NCBI GenBank assembly: GCA_036500145.1
Contig: DASYCO010000061.1
Coordinates: 11,289-75,288 of the forward strand
DNA from: CAMAVH01 sp036500145
GTDB lineage: Bacteria; Pseudomonadota; Alphaproteobacteria; SMXQ01
Direction of reading: 5' to 3'
DNA length: 64,000 bases
Translations under genes and position numbers: made by a program
In this document: positions 7,834 to 16,900 of the stretch, in pieces
Numbering within the stretch: the stretch's first letter is position 1
Layout of the letters: every line of letters starts with the position of its first letter
The notes under the pieces: model-generated
What the model saw: only the letters and a program-made list of their open reading frames with translations
Databases searched by the model: none
Told to the model about the DNA's origin: nothing

Positions 7834-8249
7834 CAATGCAAACGGGTCGACGTCGGCGTGGCCGTCGTTGCGTCAACCTTCGGCGCATGTTCGGTCTGAC
7901 CGGACTGATGCAGCGCCATGCGCCAGCGCCCCTGCTCGCGCACGAAGAGATTGCTTGCGACCAGATGGACGTCGCCAATGGCCTCCCAGCAGATCACCGC
8001 GCCCGCCCCGTCCAGCAGGAAGGCGCGCGGCTCCAGCACGACGATGGCGGGGCGCGGCGGATTGGCGAGGATGCCGCGCCAGCTCTGCAGGACCTGGTCG
8101 CGCGACTTGAGCGGCGGCCAGCCCGGATGCAGGCAGGCGACCGGATGCTCCTGCGCCCACAGATCCTCCATCGCCGCGGCGTCGCCGCGCGCGAAGGCGG
8201 CGTAGAACGCCTCGTTGGCCAATAGAAGCTCCTCTTCGTCCCGACTCAT
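7833..8249 (-). CDS. SnoaL-like / NTF2-fold protein
   Basis: A 138-aa protein starting MSRDEEELL at 8249; the frame extends further upstream, but that part is not conserved-looking. The pattern LANEAFYAAFARGDAAAMEDLW, then HPGWPPLKSRDQVLQSW and a C-terminal WRMALHQSG is the NTF2/SnoaL (calcium/calmodulin kinase II association-like) fold, usually a small ligand-binding or isomerase domain. Its TGA overlaps the ATG of the riboflavin-kinase-like gene, so the two are probably made together. Confidence 0.8.
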   Translation of the reverse strand: MSRDEEELLLANEAFYAAFARGDAAAMEDLWAQEHPVACLHPGWPPLKSRDQVLQSWRGILANPPRPAIVVLEPRAFLLDGAGAVICWEAIGDVHLVASNLFVREQGRWRMALHQSGQTEHAPKVDATTATPTSTRLH

Positions 8250-8383
8250 CGCCCCGTCTCGCGCTGCCCCATGGATGCCGTTTCGGCACGTATTATAGGC
8301 CCTCACGGCCCGCGGCCAAGCCTTCCGCGCCTCAAGCCTGCGTGACGGCGTGAATGACGAAACGGGCGACCGCATGGGAGCCT

Positions 8384-8893
8384 TCAGCCTTTGGCGGCTT
8401 CATAGCGCTCCGAGCTGCCGACTGCGAAGCGCTGCGGCGCCAGGTCGGTGCGCCCCGAATCCTTGCGGTCGCGGTCGTGGAAGGCGACCACCTGCAGCAG
8501 CTCCAGGTCCGACTCGCCGACGTTCTCGAACCAGTAGCGCGCATAGGCCGGCATGATGGTGCCTTCCTGCGGGCCGAACTCGCCGATCACCTCGTCGTCC
8601 GGGCCGTAGAACTTCGCGCGCCCCTTGAGCACCATCCACAGGCTGTCGATGTTCGTATGGTAGTGCAGGTTGTTCTCGCCGCCGTCGCGCTTGACCACCT
8701 GCACGACGCCATGAATGCAGTCGGTGCGGCCGAGGTCGACGCGGCCCTTGGCCGTGCCGATGCCTGACGGCTTGTGGTAGTTGAACGGCTGGATCAAGCC
8801 TTCGGCTTCGTTGTGCAGCCGCTCGAGGCTTTCAGGCGATGGACCGGACGGCACTGAACGGGACGCGGGCTGATGCACGATGCTGCTCGTCAT
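8384..8893 (-). CDS. Cupin-domain protein
   Basis: A 169-aa protein with one conserved beta-barrel cupin (about residues 55-140). Motif 1 is H77-Y-H79 with Asp83 in the acidic position and Gly91; motif 2 is GTIMPAYARYWFEN, in which the usual third metal-binding His is Tyr120. It therefore probably binds metal with an altered ligand set or has lost metal. The ATG at 8893 follows AGAGGGA. It is the first gene of the leftward cluster and is divergent from the FMN reductase; the 277-bp gap between them should hold both promoters. Confidence 0.85.
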   Translation of the reverse strand: MTSSIVHQPASRSVPSGPSPESLERLHNEAEGLIQPFNYHKPSGIGTAKGRVDLGRTDCIHGVVQVVKRDGGENNLHYHTNIDSLWMVLKGRAKFYGPDDEVIGEFGPQEGTIMPAYARYWFENVGESDLELLQVVAFHDRDRKDSGRTDLAPQRFAVGSSERYEAAKG

Positions 8894-9170
8894 GGCGGTT
8901 CCCTCTGCGATGCGTCTCCCCCGGCAGACCCGTGATCCGCCATGCGCGGCGGCACTTGTTCCGCCGCAAAGTCTAGGCCCGCGCCGCCCGTCCGGGCAAT
9001 CGTCTCGCCCGCATAGTCCTTTGCACCGTCCCCATCTCTTGCAGAGGAGCGGCTATGCGGATGGAAAGACAGAACTTTCTCCCGCGAAAGGACCGCGACG
9101 CTATGGCGCCGCAGGAACGGCGACCGTAGAATGACAGGGTTTTCCTCTTCGGCTTCAATCGGACATCCCC

Positions 9171-9716
9171 ATGAAAATCTTCGCGTTCGCCGGTTCGCTG
9201 CGCGCCGGCTCGTACAACCGTAAACTGATCGCGGTGGCCGTCGCCAACGCGCGCGCCGCCGGCGCCGACGTCGAACTCGGCGATTTTCGCGACTATTGCC
9301 CGCCGCACTACGACGGCGACGCCGAGGCTGCAGCCGGGGGCTTGCCGAAGGAAGCGCTGGCCTTGGTCGAAAAGGTCGATGCGGCCGACGGCCTCATCAT
9401 CGCCACGCCAGAATACAACAACTCGATTCCGGGCCCGCTCAAGAACGCCATCGACTGGCTGTCGCGCCCCCGGCCCTACCGGCTGGCCGGCAAGCCGGTG
9501 CTGATGATCGGCGCGGCCGGACGGTCCGGCTGCAAGCACGTCTTCCCGCCGCTGCGCGTCACGCTGGAATTCCAGGGCGCCAAGGTCCATGCGCAGTCCT
9601 TCGGCCTTGAGCATTGCAATGCCGCCTTCACCCCGGAAGGCCAGCTGATCGAGGCCGCGCTCGCGAACGAGCTCGACGCGATCATCAAGGCGTTCCTGTC
9701 CGAAATCAAAGCGTAG
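9171..9716 (+). CDS. NADPH-dependent FMN reductase (flavodoxin-like)
   Basis: A 181-aa protein. The N-terminal beta-strand and phosphate loop AGSLRAGSYNRKL bind FMN phosphate, and TPEYNNSIPGPLKNAIDWLSR is the signature YNxSxPGxLKNAiDW loop of the NADPH:FMN reductase family (ChrR/YieF, AzoR-like), followed by GAAGRSGCKHVFPPLR. It reduces FMN, quinones or azo compounds with NAD(P)H. The ribosome site is weak (CGGACATCCCC). It is 26 bp upstream of the SpmA-SpmB gene, perhaps in one transcript. Confidence 0.92.
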   Translation: MKIFAFAGSLRAGSYNRKLIAVAVANARAAGADVELGDFRDYCPPHYDGDAEAAAGGLPKEALALVEKVDAADGLIIATPEYNNSIPGPLKNAIDWLSRPRPYRLAGKPVLMIGAAGRSGCKHVFPPLRVTLEFQGAKVHAQSFGLEHCNAAFTPEGQLIEAALANELDAIIKAFLSEIKA

Positions 9717-9742
9717 CGACGGCACGCGACGGAGGGCGACGC

Positions 9743-11074
9743 ATGAACGGGCTTTTCCTCGGCATCGTCCTCCTCGCCTTCGGCGTCACCGCCTGGCGCC
9801 AGATCGCCTGGGTCGCAGCGCCTGGGCAGCCCTCGCCCATGGAGCTGCTCGGCAGCGGCATGATCGAATCGGCCGCCGGCTCCGTCACGCTGGCGATCGG
9901 GCTGATCGGCGTCATGGCGCTGTTCCTCGGCCTGATGAAGGTGGCCGAGGCCGGCGGGCTTCTCGTCGTCATCGCGCGGCTCATCCGCCCGCTCATGGCC
10001 AGGCTGTTTCCCGACGTGCCGGCCGACCACCCCGCCATGGGCGCCATGGTGCTCAACATGTCGGCCAACGCGCTCGGCCTCGGCAATGCGGCGACGCCCT
10101 TCGGCATCCGCGCCATGCAGGAGCTCGACAAGCTCAATCCGCACAAGGGCACGGCGACCGACGCCATGGTGATGTTCCTCGTCATCAACACGGCGAACAT
10201 CACCATCCTGCCGACCAGCGTGATCGCGCTGCGCGCCGCCGTCGGCTCGGCCGACCCGGCCGCCGTGGTGCCGACGACGCTGTTCGCCACCATCGTCGCC
10301 ACCGGCGTCGCCATCTTCTGCGCGCGCGCCCTGGCGCGCTTCTGGCCGGCGCGCGCCGACGCGCCGCCGGTTGCAATGGCGCAGATGCAGGATGAAGGCT
10401 TTCCCGCCGCCGACGTGTCGTCGCAGGCCACCGTCGACGCGCTGGGCGCGCAGGACACCGCCGGATATCCGGCCTGGATATCCTATCTGTTCCTCGCCTT
10501 CGTCGTCGCCCTGGTGCCGCTGACGCTGTTCTACGGCAAGGCGATCTCGCCCTGGATCATCCCCGGCATCATGGCGGGCATCCTGGTCTATGGCGCGGCC
10601 AAGCGCGTGCGCGTCTACGAGATGTTCGTCGAAGGCGCGAAGGACGGCTTCACCATCGCCGTGCGCATCATTCCCTACCTCGTCGCCATCCTCGTCGCCG
10701 TCGCCATGCTGCGCGCCAGCGGCGCGCTCGACGCCATCATCGGCGCCGTCTCGCCCTTCACGATCAAGCTCGGCTTGCCGGCGGAGGCGCTGCCCATGGC
10801 GCTGATGCGTTCGCTCTCGGGCTCCGGCGCCTACGGCATCATGGTCGACGCGCTGAAGGATCCCGCCATCGGCCCCGACAGCTACGCCGGCCTGCTCATC
10901 AGCACGATCCAGGGGTCGAGCGAGACGACATTCTACGTGCTCGCCGTCTACTGCGGCGCGGTGCAGGTCCGCCGCATGCGCCATGCCGTCGTCGTCGGCG
11001 TCATCGCCGACGTGGCTGCCGTGTTCGCCGCCGTGGCGGTCTGCAGCTACGTCGCCGGACGCGCCGCCGGCTAG
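9743..11074 (+). CDS. SpmA-SpmB fusion (nucleoside-recognition/Gate-domain membrane protein)
   Basis: A 443-aa inner-membrane protein made of two Gate (nucleoside recognition) domains. The N-terminal half resembles SpmA (ALGLGNAATPFGIRAMQEL, NTANITILPTSVIALR). The C-terminal half resembles SpmB (MALMRSLSGSGAYGIM, STIQGSSETTFYVLAVYCGA). The separate genes were named for spore core dehydration in Bacillus, but this organism is not a spore former, so the fused form must do something else, probably transport. ATG 9743 follows GGAGG. Its stop and that of the opposite MFS gene share one CTAG palindrome. Confidence 0.88.
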   Translation: MNGLFLGIVLLAFGVTAWRQIAWVAAPGQPSPMELLGSGMIESAAGSVTLAIGLIGVMALFLGLMKVAEAGGLLVVIARLIRPLMARLFPDVPADHPAMGAMVLNMSANALGLGNAATPFGIRAMQELDKLNPHKGTATDAMVMFLVINTANITILPTSVIALRAAVGSADPAAVVPTTLFATIVATGVAIFCARALARFWPARADAPPVAMAQMQDEGFPAADVSSQATVDALGAQDTAGYPAWISYLFLAFVVALVPLTLFYGKAISPWIIPGIMAGILVYGAAKRVRVYEMFVEGAKDGFTIAVRIIPYLVAILVAVAMLRASGALDAIIGAVSPFTIKLGLPAEALPMALMRSLSGSGAYGIMVDALKDPAIGPDSYAGLLISTIQGSSETTFYVLAVYCGAVQVRRMRHAVVVGVIADVAAVFAAVAVCSYVAGRAAG

Positions 11075-12300
11075 GCGCGCCTCGCCTGCCGCGCCTCGAG
11101 CAGGCGCACGGCCAAGGCGAAGACGGTGCCGACGATGCCGCAGCCGGCGAATATCCACACGCCGCCCTGCCATCCGCCCGCCAGCGAGACGGCCGCGGCG
11201 ATGATCGGCGGTCCGGCCAATTGCCCGATCGCCGAACCCTGCACCAGGAAGCCGTTGCCCGCGCCGACCTGGCGCGGCGACGGCACGAAGACGGACACGC
11301 CGGCGAAGGCCGCCGGCGGCAAGACGCCGCTGAAGCAGGAAAAGATCAGGCAGAACGCATAGCGCCAGGCATCCGACAGCAGATCGCTGAAGATGCCGAT
11401 GCCGCAGAAGCCCGTCAGCAAAGCCGTCGTCAGCAGCAGCGACCAGCGCGTCGCGCCACGCTGCAGCAGCCAGCCGCCCAGCAGGTTGCCGAAGATGTTG
11501 ATCGCCACGGCCAGCACGGTGAGCTGCGCCGCCAAGGCCAGCGACAGACCCCGCTGCTCGACCAGATAGGACGGCAGCCAAGCCATCAGCGCCATCCAGG
11601 GCAGGCTGTAGACGCTGAAGCAGAAGCCCAGGCACCAGAGGCCGGGACGCGCCAGGGTCGCCCCGACCTCGCCGGCCCATGCGCCGGTGTCCGCCTTCGC
11701 GCCACGGGGCTCGTCGTCGGGCAGCTTCAGCCAGATGGCCAGGGCCCATAGCAGCGTCACGCCGGCGACCAGCCACCAGAAGCCGCGCCAGCCGAGGGGG
11801 CCGAGCAAGGGCGCCGCCAGCAGCAGCACGGCAAGGCCGGTCGGCATGTAGGCGCCCCACAGGCCGAGCGCAAGCCGGCGATCTCCCGCGCCCGTCGCGC
11901 GCAGGATGATCGGCGGACCGCTCACCACCGCGCCGACGTAGCCCAGCCCTTCGAATATGCGCGCCAGCAGCAGCCAGCTCTCCGACGTCACCGACGCGCC
12001 GAGGCCGGCGCCGACGGCCATGACGACGAAGCTGCCGAGCAGGACGCGACGCGCGCCAAGATGGTCGGCGAAGACGCCCGCCAGCATGCCGAGCCCGACG
12101 CCGGCCACGCTGAAGATCGACAGCACCCAGCCGGCGGTGACGAGGTCAATGCCAAGCTCGGCGCGGATCGCCGGCAAGGCTGCCGGCAGCATGCCGATGT
12201 GGCCGGCAGCCACGAGGCCCGCCACGAAGACGACGAACACGACGCCCCAGCGCGTGACGGCCAGGCCGCCGCGCGCCGTCTGTGAATCCCCGACCGACAT
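11071..12300 (-). CDS. MFS transporter, 12 TM
   Basis: A 409-aa inner-membrane permease with about 12 helices. Motif A between helices 2 and 3 reads GVFADHLGARRVLLG, and helix 4-5 has the usual Arg (ARIFEGLG). The family resembles the CynX/NNP-like and oxalate/formate-like MFS branches. It begins three bases after the stop of the aldo/keto reductase gene (TAG CGC ATG), so the two form a tight operon and the transporter may move that enzyme's substrate. It overlaps the SpmA-SpmB gene tail to tail by four bases. Confidence 0.85.
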   Translation of the reverse strand: MSVGDSQTARGGLAVTRWGVVFVVFVAGLVAAGHIGMLPAALPAIRAELGIDLVTAGWVLSIFSVAGVGLGMLAGVFADHLGARRVLLGSFVVMAVGAGLGASVTSESWLLLARIFEGLGYVGAVVSGPPIILRATGAGDRRLALGLWGAYMPTGLAVLLLAAPLLGPLGWRGFWWLVAGVTLLWALAIWLKLPDDEPRGAKADTGAWAGEVGATLARPGLWCLGFCFSVYSLPWMALMAWLPSYLVEQRGLSLALAAQLTVLAVAINIFGNLLGGWLLQRGATRWSLLLTTALLTGFCGIGIFSDLLSDAWRYAFCLIFSCFSGVLPPAAFAGVSVFVPSPRQVGAGNGFLVQGSAIGQLAGPPIIAAAVSLAGGWQGGVWIFAGCGIVGTVFALAVRLLEARQARRA

Positions 12301-12303
12301 GCG

Positions 12304-13290
12304 CTAGACGTTCACTCGCTTCATCTGGCCCGGCGGATAGCGGGTGCCCGCCGCGGCGCCGGGCGGCAGCTCGGCGTCGATGCGCGCAAGCTCGTCCGGC
12401 GCGAGGACGAGCTCGACCGCCTTCAGGTTCTCTTCGAGATGCCGGCGAGTCTTGGCGCCGGGAATGGGAAAGACATCGGGCCCGCGCGACAGCAGCCAGG
12501 CAAGCGCGACCTGCGGCACGGTGGCGCCCTTCGGCCCGGCGACGTCCTCGACCGCCGCAAGCAGCCCCATGTTGCGTTCGATGTTGCCGGCCTGGAAGCG
12601 CGGCATGTCGTGGCGTCGGTCGTCGGCCGGCAGGTCCGCTTCCTGGCGGAACATGCCGGTCAACAGGCCGCGGTTGAGCGGCGCATAGGCCATGAAGGCC
12701 ATGCCGAATTCGCGGCAGACCTGAAGGTTGCCCGCCTCCGCATCGCGCGAGAACAGGGAATATTCCATCTGCAAGGAAACGATGGGATGCACCTTGCGCG
12801 CGCGCCGCACCGTCTCGCCCGAGGCCTCCGACAGGCCGATGTAGCGCGCCTTGCCCTGCGCGACGAGCTTGGCCATCGCGCCGACGCTGTCTTCGATGGG
12901 CACGCCGGGATCGACGCGCGACATGCACCAGACGTCGATGCAGTCGATGCCGAGGCGCTTGAGGCTGTCCTCGCACATGCCGATGAGGTAGTCGCCGCCG
13001 CTGCCGCCGCGCACGGCGCCCATGTCCTTCTCGCGCGGGCTGCCCGACTTGGAATGGATGACGAACTTGTCGCGTCGGCCCTTGATGGCCTTCGCGAGCA
13101 ATTGCTGGTTATGCCCGTTGCCGTAGCTTGCCGAGGTGTCGAGGAAGTTGACGCCCAGCTCGAGCGCGCGGTCGATGGTCGCCAGAGACTCGGCATCGTC
13201 GCCCGCCCCATAGGCGCCCGACATGCCCATGCAGCCCAGGCCCAGCGGCGACACCATCAGGTCGCTCGCGCCGAAACGGCGAAGTTCCAT
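12304..13290 (-). CDS. Aldo/keto reductase with altered catalytic tetrad
   Basis: A 328-aa (beta/alpha)8 NADPH-dependent oxidoreductase of the AKR13/YajO-like group. Asp51, Tyr56 (FLDTSASYG) and Lys81 (VIHSKSG) of the tetrad are present. In the strand usually read as YxQHRVDP the sequence is CMSRVDPGVPIED, so the catalytic His is Ser124. The NADP-binding C-terminal loop (PIPGAKTRRHLEENL) is intact. ATG 13290 follows AGGAGG; a much longer open frame upstream is not coding. It is first in an operon with the MFS gene. Confidence 0.9.
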   Translation of the reverse strand: MELRRFGASDLMVSPLGLGCMGMSGAYGAGDDAESLATIDRALELGVNFLDTSASYGNGHNQQLLAKAIKGRRDKFVIHSKSGSPREKDMGAVRGGSGGDYLIGMCEDSLKRLGIDCIDVWCMSRVDPGVPIEDSVGAMAKLVAQGKARYIGLSEASGETVRRARKVHPIVSLQMEYSLFSRDAEAGNLQVCREFGMAFMAYAPLNRGLLTGMFRQEADLPADDRRHDMPRFQAGNIERNMGLLAAVEDVAGPKGATVPQVALAWLLSRGPDVFPIPGAKTRRHLEENLKAVELVLAPDELARIDAELPPGAAAGTRYPPGQMKRVNV

Positions 13291-13351
13291 GTTTCCTCCT
13301 GCCCATCGGGCGTCCCAGACGGGCCCGACGCTATCGCCAACCGTGAGGCCT

Positions 13352-13395
13352 AGCAAGCTGGGCTTGGGCAAGCCGGGCCTGGGCAAGCCGGGCCT
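13352..13395. repeat. 15-bp tandem repeat
   Basis: GGGCAAGCCGGGCCT occurs at 13366-13380 and directly again at 13381-13395, preceded by a degenerate third copy from 13352. It lies in the 153-bp divergent gap between the aldo/keto reductase and HIT genes and could influence either promoter. Confidence 0.7.
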
Positions 13396-13443
13396 GGCGT
13401 CCCCCTTTCCACATCGGCGCGGGCCGCCTACTATTCCCGCGTC

Positions 13444-13857
13444 ATGACCGTCTTCACCCTGCATCCCCGGCTTGCCGCCGACAGCGTACCCATTGGCGAC
13501 CTGCCCCTGTGCCGCGTCCTGTTGATGAACGACAGCCGCTTTCCCTGGCTGATCCTCGTGCCCCGTCAGCCCGACCTGCGCGAGGTCATCGACCTTTCCC
13601 CGGCCGACCGTGGCCGGCTGCTCGAGGAGATCGCCAGCGCCAGCGACGCCCTGCGCGCCGCCTTCTCGCCGGACAAGCTGAATCTGGGCGCCATCGGCAA
13701 CATCGTCCCTCAGCTCCACGTCCATATCGTTGCCCGCTTCGAGACCGACCCGGCCTGGCCCGGCGTCGTCTGGGGGCATAGCCCGGCCCTCGCTTACGAA
13801 ACGGCAGCAGCGGAAGAGCGCGTCGCCGATCTGCGCCGCCGCCTGATAAAGGCATAG
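13444..13857 (+). CDS. HIT-family (histidine triad) protein
   Basis: A 137-aa protein with the histidine-triad motif QLHVHIVAR at about residues 95-103, preceded by KLNLGAIGNIV, and the N-terminal PWLILVPR strand. HIT proteins hydrolyse nucleotide conjugates (AMP-lysine, Ap4A-like). The third triad residue is Val-Ala-Arg rather than His, as in many alphaproteobacterial HIT members (HxHxxAR). Divergent from the aldo/keto reductase operon. Confidence 0.9.
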   Translation: MTVFTLHPRLAADSVPIGDLPLCRVLLMNDSRFPWLILVPRQPDLREVIDLSPADRGRLLEEIASASDALRAAFSPDKLNLGAIGNIVPQLHVHIVARFETDPAWPGVVWGHSPALAYETAAAEERVADLRRRLIKA

Positions 13858-13945
13858 CCGTGGGCTGGCAGTCTCCCGAAAAAGGCTGTCAAATGGCGCC
13901 GGCGCGCGGATGTCGCGGGCGACTGGCCACAAGCAGGGGAAGGCC

Positions 13946-16900
13946 GTGACGAGCGTCGAGAATCTACCGCCGGCCCCCGCTGGACCGTCTTCCGGACAGG
14001 ACTTCGCGCCGGGCCCGGTTCAGCGTAAGGTCGACACGGCGCTCGACCTGATCGCCCGCATCGTCATGACGGGCGCGGCCTCCTTCGTCACGAGCTGGAT
14101 CGCCATCACCTTGACCCGCACCACCGGCTCGGTGGCGGCGATCTGGCCGACGACCGCGATCCTCCTCGCCATCCTGTTCCGCAGCAAGCCGAGCCATTGG
14201 CCAGGCTACTTGCTCGCCGGCTACGCGGCGGGCGTCGTCGCCAACCTCATGTACGGCGACAACCTGCTGCTCGCCGCCGGCCTGCCCTTCGGCAACGTCG
14301 TCGAGACCGCGCTCGCCGCCATCGTGCTGCGCCGCTGCTTCCCGGACGGCGTCAACCTGCGCGAAATCCGCCAGCTCGCCGCCATGGTCATCGTCGCCAT
14401 GCTGGCCGCCGCCGCCAGCGGCGCCACCCTCGGCGCCGGCATCCTCGACGTCGTCCATGTGGGAAACTTCTGGCGCAACTGGTTCAACTGGTGGACGGGC
14501 GTCGGCACCGGCATCGTGCTCATCACGCCCGTCATGCTGACCTGGCGGCCGGCGGACGACGAAGGCGGCGTCTTTTCCGCAGAGCGGATGTGGGAAAGCG
14601 CCGCCGCGCTCGCCTGCGCCGCCGTCGGCACGGCCATCCTCTTCAATCAGGGCATCGTCTCGCTGATCTATGCCCTGTTTCCGCTGCTGATCTGGTCGGC
14701 CCTGCGCCTCAGCGTCTTCACGACGGCCGCCGTCTGCCTCGTGATCGCGCTCGTCGCCATCCCGCTGACTGCCTTCGGCCACGGCCCGCTGGCCATGCTC
14801 GACGTCACGCTCGACATCAAGCTGCGGCTCCTGCAGACCTTCCTCACCGTCATCACCCTGACGGCCCTCTCGATCGCCATCGCCCTGCAGCGGCGCAACG
14901 AGGTCGAGACCGTGCTGCGCGCCAGCGAGCAGCGCTTCCGCGACTTCGCCGATTCGATCTCCGACCGCTTCTGGGAGACCGACGAGAACCACCGCTTCAC
15001 CTGGCGCCTGGAGCCCAGCGAGCGGCTCAGGCTCTGGCCGTCGATCATCGGCAAGACGCGCTTCGACCTGGCCGGCGTCGATCCCGCGAGCGATCCCCTG
15101 TGGCGCAAGCACCTGGAGGACCTGGACGCGCACCGGCCGTTCCGCGACTTCCGCTACAGCCTGCGCGACCTCAACGGCCGGCTGCGCTTCCGCTCGATCA
15201 GCGGCAAGCCGATCTACGGCCGCAACGGCAAGTTCCTCGGCTACCGCGGCACGTCGACCGACATCACCGACAACATGGAGACGGAGCTCCTCGCCACGCG
15301 CCTCGGCCGCGTCGTCGACGAGGCCCTGAACGAGATCTACATCGTCGACGTGCAGACCCACCACTTCATGTTCGCCAACCGGCGCGCGCGCGACAATCTC
15401 GGCTACGAGATGGAAGAGCTGCGCGACATGACCGTGCTGGACATCTGCCCCAGCCTGAGCAAGGACGATCTGCTGCGCAGCTACGCGGAGCTCGACACGC
15501 GCCGGACGCAGACGCTCACGCTCGACAGCGCCTACCAGCGCAAGGACGGCAGCCACTACGACGTCGAGGCGCACTTGCAGCGCTTCGACGTGTCCGGCCT
15601 GTCGCCGATCTACACGCTGATCGTCATCGACATCACCAGCCGCAAGCGCGTCCATTCCGAGCTCGCCTCGAAGTCCGTCCTGCTCCAGGCGACCCTCGAC
15701 AACATGGCGCAGGGCCTCTGCGTCTACGACAAGGACCTGCGGCTTGTCGGCTACAACCAGAAGTTCGTGTCCCTGCTCGGCCTGCCGCCCGCTTCGATCA
15801 GCATCGGCAGCGCCTACGCCGACAACGTCGCGCGCTTCGCCCGCCACAGCCTCGGCATGAGCGAGGCCCAGATTCCCGACTACATCGCAGAGCGCATCGC
15901 CGAGGCCGGCACCCGCTTCATGCGCCGGCGCGTGCATCGCCTGCCCGACGGCACGATCATCGCGTCGAACCGCCGCCCGATGCCGGAAGGCGGCTTCGTC
16001 ACGACCTACTCCGACATCACCGAGCGCGTGCAGACGGAAGAGGCCCTGCGGCTCTCCGCCACCGAGCTGCAGGAGATCAAGGCCAGCTTCGAGGCGGCCA
16101 TCCTCGCCAGCCGCCAGATCCTCTACGAGTGGGATCTCGGCGACGACAACATCCGCTGGTCGGGCGAGACGGCGACCCTGCTCGGCTATGCGCCGCAGGA
16201 GCTCGGCGGCCTCGACAGCCTGATGGCGCTGGTCCATCCCGACGACCTCGCCGCCTTCGAATCCGAACTGCTGAAGGAAGAGGAAATCGGCGTCTCCTTC
16301 CACATGGAATACCGCCTGCGCCACAAGAACGGCCATTACGTCCACGTCTCCGACGTCGGCGTCTACCTCGCGGGCCGCGCCGGCAAGGACAAGCGCGTGG
16401 TCGGCTTCATCGCCGACCTCACGGCGCAGAAGTCCGCGGCGGAGGCGCTGCGCCAGTCGGACAAGCTGATGGCGATCGGACAGCTGACCGGCGGCATCGC
16501 GCACGACTTCAACAACCTGCTCGCCATCGTACGCGGCAACCTTGAGTTGCTGGACGAAGACCTCGGCCAGGCCTCCGCCCACCATCAGCGCATCCAGACC
16601 GCCATGTCGGCGGCCGACCGCGGCTCGGCCCTGACGCAGCGCCTCCTCGCCTTCGCGCGCAAGCAGCCGCTCGAGCCACAGGCGACGCATCTCAACCGGC
16701 TGATCGTCGACATGGGCGACCTGATGCGACGCTCGCTGCATGCCTCGATCAAGGTCGACATGAGCCTCGCGGACGACCTCTGGCTGACCTCCATCGACCC
16801 CAACAGCCTGGAAAGCGCCCTGCTCAACCTGGTGCTCAACGCACGCGACGCTATGCCCGAGGGCGGCACCCTGACCATCGAGACCGCGAACACGCGCCTC

